Source: Hemicordylus capensis (taxonomy: Eukaryota > Chordata > Lepidosauria > Squamata > Cordylidae). Taken from it: a DNA stretch of 64,000 bases. The DNA lies in assembly GCF_027244095.1 (NCBI RefSeq), contig NC_069669.1, forward strand, positions 6,164,501 through 6,228,500. Direction: 5' to 3'. Under the pieces are notes generated by a model. That model worked only from the letters and a program-made list of their open reading frames with translations. It had not been told where the DNA came from and did no database searches. This document shows, in pieces, positions 43,949 through 54,213 of this stretch. Numbering within the stretch: position 1 is the stretch's first letter; every line of letters starts with the position of its first letter. Position numbers and translations under genes: made by a program.

Positions 43949-44110
43949 CTCTGAACAGCCCCCACCACTCCAAAAAAAACCCCTCACTTCCTCCCTCGAG
44001 CTCCCAGCTGAGCTAAGCCTGGCCGCAAAGCAGCCTGGGAAATGTAGTCCTGGCTGGGGTTTGGGCCGGAAGTGTGTATAAAGCAGAGGCAGAAAAGTGA
44101 TTTCTGGGGG
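43949..44110 (-). promoter_or_regulatory. NTAN1: NTAN1 promoter region with ZNF143-like and ETS-like sites
   Basis: The inverse of 44030-44048 reads ACTACATTTCCCAGGCTGC, a close match to the ZNF143/Staf element ACTACANNTCCCAG. At 44066-44074 CCGGAAGTG is a consensus ETS/GABP site. Both motifs are common in TATA-less housekeeping promoters and lie 80-130 bp upstream of the NTAN1 start codon. The position is established; binding is inferred. Confidence 0.65.
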
Positions 44111-44258
44111 GTGAGGCGTGGGTTGCTCAGGAGACAGGTGCAGATTTCCAGCCTGTTTCTGCATGCAGCTGTCCCCAATGACCGGGGCTCGTTAACTTAA
44201 TTTTGATTTCGATCTTAGTCAGCTGCATTAACTTAATTAGGCTGCATCAGTGGAATAC

Positions 44259-45050
44259 ACACTGAAATGCCTGAGGATGCTCTGTTTCTGGTTTCTGTAT
44301 ATCTGGTGTAACTTGAAAATGCTTGTTCCTTTTTTTAAAAAAAGCGTGTGTGGTTTTTGTTCTTAAATAAAAATAAAGAGTTAAACATACGCACTCGCAA
44401 GCATGAGCTCCAGAAATTACGAGGGGAATTTCCCCCCTTGCTTCTACCTACACTTATTCTTAATTACCAGGAGCTGTAACCTAGCTTTAGTTACCATCAT
44501 CTGAGGCTGCATTAAAAGAAGCAGTCTCCAGAAATGAGTAAATTTCCAAGGTTGCTCCTGCATACAACTATTCTTAATTACCAGGAGTTGTAACCTAGTT
44601 TATTATTTATTATTGTTGTTATTTTTTAAAAGCCAATGGTTATGTATAAAAAGCCATTTTTGAAAGGGCGGTATATAAAGCAAATAAATAAATACAATTA
44701 TTGTTATGGTCTTGGGCTTCATTAACACAAGCATGAATGGAATACAAAGGGAATAGAAATGCCAAAGTGAATACAAATGGAATACAAATGCCTGAGACTG
44801 CTCAGTTTTTTGTTTATATCTGGTGTAACTTGAAAATGCTTGTGTTGCTCTTGTGTGTGTGTGTGTGTAAAAAATCAAAACAAACTGTTAAACACACACA
44901 AAAGCATGATCTCCAGAAATTAGGAAATTTCCACCTTGCTCCTGCATTCACCTCTTCCTAATCACCAGGACCTATAACCTAGTTTGGGTTACAGTTTTAG
45001 GCTCCATTAACAGAAGCAGGATCTCCAGAAATTAGGACATTTCTCCTAAT
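44259..45050. repeat. Diverged local tandem duplication, period about 510 bp
   Basis: 44271-44480 and 44794-44980 share ctggtgtaacttgaaaatgc, aagcatga.ctccagaaatta and taccaggagctgtaacctag-type phrases in the same order. The block ccagaaatta...acctagtt is also present a third time at 44525-44602. A LINE-like tail (tataaagcaaataaataaat) lies between the copies. Confidence 0.75.
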
Positions 45051-45879
45051 TTCTGGAATTCACCATCCAAGAAGGTTCATGGCTAAAGATGGGCTGAGCT
45101 TGAATGTCTGTGTCCAGTTCTGGAGTCCCCCTTCAGTGCAGTGTTCAAAACCTGGTCCTAAACTTTTTACGGTTTAGGACCAGGGTGCCTGAGGATCACT
45201 TTCCCCAACCCATAAGATCAGACAGGGAGGACCTCCTGGATGTATCACCTCCATCTGGGGTGGGGTTGGTAGCCACTATGGGCAGGATCTTCTCTGTTGT
45301 GGCCCCTCCCTATTGAATTCTTTCCCTAGGGGAGTTCATTTGCCCCCCTCACTTGTTTTAGATTGTTAGTGACAAGATCCGTATCTGAACAAGCTGCTGT
45401 TAAGTTGAATGCTGGCTTTTATCTTTCATGCTTCTTCCATTTTTCTGCCTTCTATATTTTTGGTCATCAGCATTTTGAGTTTGTTTCTGTTTTTGGTCCA
45501 TTGATTTTTGTTGCGGTTGTGTGACTGTATATTGGTTTTCAGTATCGTAAGATGCCCTGAGTGTATGCGATGGTACTGGGTATAAAGGTTTGGAAAATAC
45601 ATGCATAATAGGGAAGATACAGGCTATTGAAGACAGGGATACAGACAACATGAGACAAGTTGGCCGTGATTAACTTAAATCCCATTAATTTCAATGGGAT
45701 TTAGTCATACCTATTTTGATTTTAACCCTGTTACTTTCAGCAGCTTCAAGGCCACTGTCAGTTGAACACTATAGAAATATAATAAATGAATAGAGCTGGA
45801 TCCTGCCCACATACTATTCTGCTGCCACACCAACATCATATTAAGCTACCCCGCAGCCCTAATTTATTTATTTCTACAT

Positions 45880-46190
45880 TTCTATTCTGCTCGTCCTCCT
45901 CCATAGTTATGTTTATCCTCACAACAACCCTGTGAAGTAGATTAGGCTGAGAGAGAAGTGACTGGCCCGGAGTCACTCAGTAAGTTTCATGGCTAAATGA
46001 GGATTTGAACTCGGGTCTCCCCGCTCCTAGTCCAACACTCTAACCCAGGGCTTCATAACTCCCGCTTTCCTGCAGATGTTAGGCTACAATTCCAATCCCC
46101 TCCCCCCGACTATTGGCCACTGTGGCTGGGGATGGTGGGAGTTGTAGTCCAAAACCAGCTGGAACCCTGCTCTAACCTACTACATTACCC
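45880..46190 (-). repeat. tRNA-derived SINE (ACA-type) split by a MITE
   Basis: The inverse reads tagag-tgttggactaggagcgg ... gagttcaaatcctcatttag and cctaatctacttcacaggg. These are the A and B boxes and body of a tRNA-derived SINE different from the 5S/tRNA family. Confidence 0.75.
46046..46169. mobile_element. Palindromic MITE with perfect 8-bp target duplication
   Basis: Ends CAGGGCTTCATAACTCCC and cagctggaacCCTG. The target duplication CTCTAACC is perfect at 46038-46045 and 46170-46177. It is inserted in the head of the tRNA-derived SINE. Confidence 0.9.
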
Positions 46191-46389
46191 TGGCTCTCTG
46201 AGTCTGTTCCCTTCTTCACATTGTGAAATCTGCTCTGAGGAAGGGGCAGTGAGACGGCTGAAGTTGGCACTTGTGAATGTCTCGTTTCTCCCCTAAAAGA
46301 AGAAGGGGAAAGGCTTGCACCCACAGCCTGATCCTGGGGAGAAGGCAGGTCCATTCATGACTCAGCCAAGGCACTTCACAGCAGGCCTA

Positions 46390-46720
46390 CTGCTTGGGAT
46401 GTGCACACGAACCGAGGTTCGTGCACTGGTTCCGTGCCGAACCGGTTCAGACACGGTCCGAAACGGTTCTGCACTGCAAGAAGGGATGTGGCAAGCGGGA
46501 TCTTTTCTTTCTTCTCTCCACCTCCGCATGCAGCTTCCTGCTGCAACGGCACTGCCCTGCCCCCAAGAACCCGTACACGTTGCCAGCACACACATGGCAC
46601 AAAGGGTGCCACCCACGCATGTGTGGATGATTCGAGGGGGCAGCGCAAAGCTGCATGCAGCCGCGGAGAACAGGTAAGGACCGGCTACTCTCCTCTTTTT
46701 AAAGATCCCGCAAGCACGGA
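46390..46720. repeat. Family B hAT-like element, diverged
   Basis: ttgggatgtgcacacgaacc at the left and a gaaccggttcagacacggtc core match the element at 10565-10959. The right end is not clear. Open frames on both strands reflect GC content. Confidence 0.55.
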
Positions 46721-46724
46721 ATCA

Positions 46725-46835
46725 GTCTCCAGCTAGGGCTGAGAGAGACTCCTGCCTGTAACTTTGGAGAAGCCACTGCCAGTCTGGGTGGAGCTACATA
46801 CTGACTCAGTAAAAGGTGGCTTCCCACATTCCTTT
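46725..46835 (+). repeat. SINE fragment
   Basis: ctccagctagggctgagaga gactcctgcctgtaacttt ... aaaggtggcttccc. Confidence 0.7.
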
Positions 46836-47292
46836 ATAGAGGAACACCTCTTGCAGAAGGGGAGACAAGAAGCCTCTGAACAGCACATGGGAGAAAAAGC
46901 AGGTGATTATTGGTTTTAAAGTTACTTTACAAATGTTAGGAAACACACACACGCACACATTTACAATTCAGCCTATTGGGGAAAGCAAAGCCTTTTTTTA
47001 AAGGGTGTTGAAATTTTAAGGCGTGCTTTAACAAGCCTAAAATGAAAAGATGCACACATTTTGTTTGAAGATGGTAGGTACCTAATAAAGGTAGGAGGAC
47101 GGCCCCCCTTCAGACACACATCCCACAGTGCCTTGCCAAGGATAGAAAAAATGCAGGTTAGCACGGAGTTCAGGATGGAGGCGAGGCAATCATCTCCCCC
47201 ACCCTGCCTGAAAAGGACATTCCATTGGAGCAAGCTGTGCTCCTTCTCCCAAGTGATGGCAATGATTAAAAGTGGCGTTTCCAACATCCATC

Positions 47293-50200
47293 TCAAGACA
47301 ATACTGCGGAAGCAACATTCACCGGGGCTATCGGCCAAGAATTTCTGCACTGGACCACGTCTTGGGGCTCTTGCACACCGAACAAACTTGGTCTCCGAGT
47401 CAGTTGTTCCTAATGGAAAGCAGTCACTCCAGAACGGGAATTCACGTTTCCTATTTCAACACGAATGTCACTCTACAAAGAGAAAGTCACAGCAGACAGA
47501 GATCCGTTCAGAAGTGCTGTCGCATGGTTTATCGTGGTCTGGAAGAGGCCTAAAAGTGATTTAAGTTGAATGCCAGAAAGGTTCGGCGGGCTTCCTTTTA
47601 TTACCATGGGGCCCCAAAACCTTTGCACAAAAAGATGGCAGTTCTCACGGCATAATCTCATCTCTTTCAAAACCCATGCATTCATTCCCTCCGTTGTCTA
47701 GGTTTGTTAGAGACAAAGAGATTCCCATCTACTTACCGCCTGGGTAAGTTTATGCAGGACCGGGATTAGCTGTAGCAACACCTGATCCTGAGGATCACCC
47801 AACCATCGAGGGATCAGGATCACGTTGGAGGTCTTGGCAGAGCGGGAGAGAAAGAGAAAGGTCTTCCTTCAGGGAGGGGTGTCTATGTTGGTTCACTGTT
47901 AATGGGGCCCATAGTTCAGTGGTGGGGCATCTGCTTGGCATGAAGACGGTCCCAGGTTCACTTCCTGGCAGCATCTCCAGGTAGGGCTGGGAGAAACTCC
48001 TGCCTGTAACCTTGGAGAGCCGCTGCCAGTCAGAGTAGGCAATACTGAGCTAGATGGATCAAGGGTCAGACTCAGCAGAAGGCAGCCGCCTAGGTTTGTA
48101 CATAATGCAGAATTGTGCTTTCGTTCAAACCAAAAAGGAATCTCCTTGGATTAATCTTGCTCCCGGATAGCCCACTTTGCATCTGCTTTGCATGCAGGCT
48201 TTTGATAAGGCTGGGAAAGACTCCTGCCTGAAACCTTGGGAAACCACTGACAGTCAAGGTAGACAAGTCCCCTGCAAACTGAGCAGAGAGGCACCTTTTG
48301 CAAGTGGTGATGCCCTTTATTGAGCAGGGGGAGGGCAGCTGGTCCTCTCCATTTATTTATTTACTGACATGTATCTCCCGCTCTTCCTCCCAGGAGCCCA
48401 GAGCGGTGTACATGGTTATGTTTATCCTCACAACAACCCTGTGAGGTAGGTTAGGCTGGGAGAGAAGTGGAAGGCCCAGAGTCACCCACTGAGCTTCATG
48501 GCTGAGGGGGGATTTGAACTTGGGTCTCCCCGGTCCCAGTCCACCCACCACTCTAACTACTATGCCATGCTGGCTCCATCCCCAGCACAGCATCCCTCCT
48601 GGGGCTACCTTCTGTTTATTTTTTAGACTGTGAGCCTGTTTTGGGGACAGGGAGCCCTTTTATTTAGTCTAATGAAAGGCGGTATATAAATGCAACAATA
48701 AATAAAAAAAATACATAAAACTTATTTATTTCTATCTGTGTTAACCGCTTTGAGAACTTTTGTTGGAAAGCGGTATATACATATTCGTCGTATTTGTAGA
48801 CAATACTGAGCTCATAGGAACATAGGAAGCTGCCATATACTGAGTCAGACCCTTGGTCTATCTAGCTCAGTATTGTCTTCACAGATTGGCAGCGGCTTCT
48901 CCAAGGTTGCAGGCAGGAATCTCTCTCAGCTCTTTCTTGGAGATGCCACCAGGGAGGGAACTTGAAACCTTATGCTCTTCCCAGAGCGGCTTCATCCCCT
49001 GAGGGGAATATCTTGCAGTGCTTACACATCAAGTCTCCCATTCAGATGCAACCAGGGCAGACCCTGCTTAGCTATGGGGACAAGTCATGCTTGCTACCAC
49101 AAGACCAGCTCAGTATAAGGTGGCATCCTATCTTTTGGGGATGGGACCCTAGCTCAGTGGTACAGCTTAGCATGCAGAAGGCCCCAGGATCAATCCCTGG
49201 CAGCATCTCCAAATAAGGCTGGGAGAGACTCCTGCCTGAAACCTTGGGAGAGCTGCTGCCAGTCAGAGTTGACAATACTGGGCCTGATGGACCCAGAGGT
49301 GCTCCTACCCCTGGACGTCCAGGCTGAAGTCTCCAGGGCCTCCACAGCCCTTGGGGTCCCCCCAAATCCTCTTCAGTCTGTCCCGGGTGGTGTGGTCACC
49401 CCGCCAAGCATGATGATGTTTAATTTGCACGGGAGAGGGACCCTCCAAAGAGGTCCAGGCTCCAAAATTACCTAGGTGCACCTCTGGACAGACCAATGGC
49501 ATTAGGCAACTTCTTATGTTAGGAACATAGGAAGCTGCCAGATGCTGAGTCAGACCCTTGGTCCATCTAGCTAGGTACTGTCGACACAGACTGGCAGTGG
49601 CTTCTCCAGAGCTGCAGGCAGGAGTCTCTCTCAGCCCTCTCTTGGAGATGCTGCCAGGGAGGGAACTTGAAACCTAGATGCGCTTCCCAGAGTGGCTCCA
49701 TCCCTTAAGGGGAAGATCTTGCAGTGCGCACACGTAATCTCCCATTAAAATGCAAACCAGGGCAGACTCTGCTTAGCAAAGGGGACAAGTCCTGCTGGCT
49801 ACCACCAGCCCAGCTCTCCTCTGCTCCTAACCTCCGCTCTAGGGTTTCCAAACTGGCGGCAGTCCTGCCTTTCAGAGAACTGATGCGTGCAGGTAGGAAG
49901 AGCTAAGTGGGGTGCTTACCTGGTAAGGGAAGGCCTGTGGGCAGGTGGCAACTGCCACCGTTTGGTCTAGGTCCCTCTCTAATATGGAGAGATCCTTGAC
50001 GTAGGAGCCGTGGAGACAGAGACAGTCCTCCTGGTACAGCTGGTGCCTGGCAGAAGAGCTGGGCATTATTTGTGGGTGGTTTTTCCAATTGTTACACTGT
50101 TTTAAGTTTTTGTATATATTTTAACTTGTTTTATGCTATCGTTAACTGTCCAGTGATGAAAGTTTGGGGCGGTGTACAAATTTGATAACTAACTAACTAA

Positions 50201-53200
50201 GCCTAGCACCATTTGCTTCCGGAGCTTTTGCCAAAGTGCACAAACTCAGTGAGGCTGCTAAGCGGACAAGTTCATCCAGCAAAAGGTGGTGTTCTCCAGG
50301 CAGCTGTAGAGTTAGCTACCCTGCTAACTGAGCCAAGAGGCACTTTTAAATTGTGGTGATTCCCTTCATGTAGCAGGGGGGGAGAGCAACTGGACCTATC
50401 CGTACCCTGCCCAGCATCCCTCCACCTCCAGTGACTGTTGCTGGTGTCTACGGTGTCTCCTTTTTTTAAGATTGTGAGCCCTTTGGGGACAGGGAGCCAT
50501 TTGATGTATTTATTTATATTGGTGTGGCGACTTCTGTTGAAAAGTGGTATATAAATATTTGCCGTATTTGTATACAGCATCAATAATAATAATAATAATA
50601 CAGCTTCACATTCATTCAGTGCTGCTCTGCTTCGGCCCTCCTGCAGATGTTGGCCTACAGCTCCCATAATCCCTGGCTATTGGCCACTGTGGCTGGGGAT
50701 TATGGGAGCTGTAGTTTACAAACATCTGGGGAGGGGGGCAAAGTTGAGCAGGCCCCAACCCAAATGGCTCTCTATGCTCTGGAATATTAGACCTGTGGCA
50801 TGCTGTTGTCATAACCTACCCAAAACCTTTAGGAAAAAGGCTCAGAGAAAAAGTCATTTAAGTGCAAGAGGAAAAGATCAGACACACACCGTCTTCTCTT
50901 GACCCGACGTATGTTCCGCCACCAACACCACATTACCTGATCAGCTTCTTCAGTGGTCCAAGGCCCTCCAGGATCTTAACAGCGTAGTCTTGCTTAGCAG
51001 CAGTGAAGACAAAGACCTGAGTGGAGAGGGAAAGAGAAACAGTGTGGTGTAGTGGTTAGCTCAAATGCCCTGGTGGGCCAGAACCAACGATGACTTGGTG
51101 TGTGGTGGCAGAGGTCAATTTTCAGCACATTAATTACTAGAAAGATGAATGTAAGCAGTTTTAGATAACCCCACACACACACATCGTTAAGGGACCCACC
51201 ATTTTTAACCAAGGATATTGGCCCAAGAACCACAGGGCTCTGTGGTCGCCAGGAGTCGACACTGACTCAACGGCACAACTTTACCTTTACCAACATTTTG
51301 CAGACGAAAACAGAGACGTGCTTGCTACGCGTTGGGCACGATGGCTCTATTAATGCTGCCTGACATCACATTTTTAAAATGTGGGCTGGATTCCATTTCC
51401 GACTCAGGTTGTGTTTGCAATCAACTGCAAACCTGAGATCATCTTTATATATTCCCCTACCAAGCCAAGTATCCAACATCCTATTCCTGTGCATTGGATT
51501 TTGTTTTGCAGACTGTATTTACCTGAACCCAAGACTAAGTTTCCCCCCAGGTTTTTTGATGTTTTGATGATGGGGGGTAATCTTAAATCCAGAGTATTCT
51601 TCCTTTCAGGTCAATACAGGTATAACCTGTATTTTTAACGGAGCCATCTTAAATTCAGAGTCATCTTCTAGCCGGGTAAATGCACAACCTTGCATGGATG
51701 TGTGTTTTTCATTTCCCATTTCCATTTTCCTCCGTTTCATTTTCCTCCTTCCCAGGCAAAAGGAAGACAGTCTATCCACCACCACCCCGCCAGATTTGTG
51801 TCAGGATCAATCAGGTCCGCAGGCACTTACCTCATAGGCTTGGGCAAGGACTTCCAGGAATTCTTCTACGTGGGGCCTCAGCTTTATAGAAACCTCCAAG
51901 GTACAAGAACCAGGAAAGCCAAATGAATGGATGGGTTAGGCGGAACATTCACCACCCTGCTCTGCTCCACCCGTCTGAGATCTATCAAGAATTCTGCACT
52001 GATGTATCCTTCAATGAAACCTGAACTCTTGAAGATTTGCCAAAGCAAGAACGCAACATTCCCAAGAATTACATACACCCAGGTCATAGGGACATAGGAA
52101 GCTGCCATATACTGAGTCAGGCCATAGGTCCACCTAGCTCAGTATTGCCTACACAGACGGGCAGCAGCTTCTCCAAGGCTGCAGGCAGGAATCTCTCTCA
52201 GCCCTATCTTGGAGATGCTGCCAGGGAGGGAACCTGGAACCTAGATGCTCTTCCCAGAGCGGCCCCATCCCCTGAGGGGAATCTCTTCCAGTGCTCACAC
52301 ATGTAGTCTCCCATCCAAGTTCAAACCAGGGCAGACCATTCAGTTAGCAAAGGGGACCATTCACGCTTACTACCATAAGACCAGCTCTCCTCCCATAGGC
52401 CAGCTCTCCCTCCAGGCGGTGCTAGGTACTTCAAAGATCCATGGCCTGGCACACAGCCCCTCTTTTGAGAAGCTCAGTCATCCCCACCGCCCAAGATTGG
52501 CAACGTATGTTTTCTAAAGCCTCCAGTAACATAACCCAGCAGCGATGAAGGTGGGAGAAGCAGAGAGCCTGGCGAGGCTAGGAGCTCCCTCTCCCCTGGT
52601 CTGTGCAGGCCAGGTGCTTCCAACGCTGCACTTCTGTTCTGGACATCATGGAGGAGGGAGATGCTGGTGGGTGAGATTCGGGGCTCGGAGCCATGCATTG
52701 GGGGCCCGTGCCCCATGGGACACCCCTGGCCTCCACCAGGGTTGTGGTGCAAACCAGCATCTGGCGCTTTGGTTCAGGGGCTGCAATATTTTGCCCCCCT
52801 CCCACCTCGCCCCGCTCTTTAAGGCTGGCGAAATTGCAATTCCGAGTGTATTCACCTGATAGCACCTGCCTTGGAAAGAAGCCACCGACCTCAGAGCGTC
52901 ATCCCAATGAGCGGTCAAGGAGGACACAGCCAAAGTCCCTTCCTGCAGGGGCCCAGATCAAATGAAGCGAGATCGAAATCAGTCGTGTGAATACAAAGAC
53001 AACCGATCCTTCTAGCCTGCTTTTCAATGAAGGTGAAGATATAAACAAACCAACCCAGATTTGTCTTTATATTTTTTAGCTCAATGTTTTAATGTGTCTT
53101 TTTTATCACCTTGTTTTTAAATTTAATTGTGAGCCGCCTTGGGATTTTCTTAATGAAAGGTGGGGTATAAATTTAACAATAAATGTAACAATAATAACAT

Positions 53201-54168
53201 AAATAAAATGGCTCCCGGTTAGGGATGTGCACGAAATGGTTCAGAGGCCCTTTTACGCCCGGTAATACTGGGCATAAAAACACAAAAATTCTACAAACTC
53301 TAAAATTGTATCACTGTTGTCAGAGGAATGGAAATGACAAATGGCAGGAATGTCCTCCATAGATTATGGGGTATTCTTCGTTAACCCATTCCTTGATCCA
53401 GGCCAGCTTTTGAATGGGGCGGCATTAGTTACTTGTATTCAGGGCTAACAAACAGCCAGCAGCAAGAGCCCGGAAAAGCAGCCTGCACTGGCCTCTCTGT
53501 ACATAATATCTATTTCATCAAACTGTTAATATTCCCGGTTCCACTCCACTGCCTTGGCCTCACATATCACAACACTTTCCCTTGGATTCTACAGATTGCT
53601 CCATGGAGGGAGCTCAACAATGTGTTCATTGTTGATTTAACCCATCTCTTCTGTGCAAAAATGAACGCCATTTCACCCTAATTGCTTGGGAGTAGGGATG
53701 GAGAAGGGGTGACAGCACACAGAAAGCTGTCAGAGCAGCAGTGCTATTTCCCATCTCTAGAGGAGTAGCCGTTGCCAAAACCCACTGTGAGTATCTATCC
53801 CCTGAGAAGGTACGGATGCAAAAAAATGTGTGGGCCTCCTTCATGGGCAGTCTACGGTTCCAAAGAAGGACTCAAAAAGCCTCACCAGTTCCAAGACCAA
53901 TGTATTCTTGGGGCTACTCCGTGTCTTCCTTGGGATATTCTTCCGGAGCTTCTGGGTTTTTTCAGGATGAGTGAGCCTAAAGGAGAAACAAGAAGCCAGC
54001 CAGAGTAGGAGAACATTCCTCAGTCTTGCCTTTCTCCTCCAGGTATTCCTCCTTGGAGTCAGCTACACCTCCAACCTACTTTCATGCAGCAGCACCTCAC
54101 TGTAGCTGGGGATGATGTAGTCCCAGAACCCCTGGGGATCCAGGATGAAGAACACCTGCTTTGAAGTG

Positions 54169-54213
<45 letters not shown>

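Larger units (their letters stand above)
44111..47292. other. Intergenic DNA between NTAN1 and the CTDSPL2-like gene
   Basis: Holds a diverged tandem duplication (44259-45050), a tRNA-derived SINE with a MITE (45880-46190), a family B-like GC-rich block (46390-46720) and a SINE fragment. The terminal exon of the CTDSPL2-like gene ends at 47293, so its 3' UTR must occupy the right end. I see no other coding exon. Confidence 0.5.

Noticed and set aside
46315-46736. Cluster of overlapping frames of 70-120 codons
   Set aside because: Lies in a diverged family B element and SINE sequence; frames on both strands are open to a similar extent.
47061-47564. Plus-strand frame of 167 codons
   Set aside because: It overlaps the antisense of the terminal exon and 3' region of the CTDSPL2-like gene, has no recognisable domain, and no splice partners.
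54101-54168. Alternative frame for exon 3 ending at TACA|gtgagg
   Set aside because: It has a better donor, but its frame does not fit the end of exon 2; the frame reading VFFILDPQ joins both neighbours, so I kept that with lower confidence.
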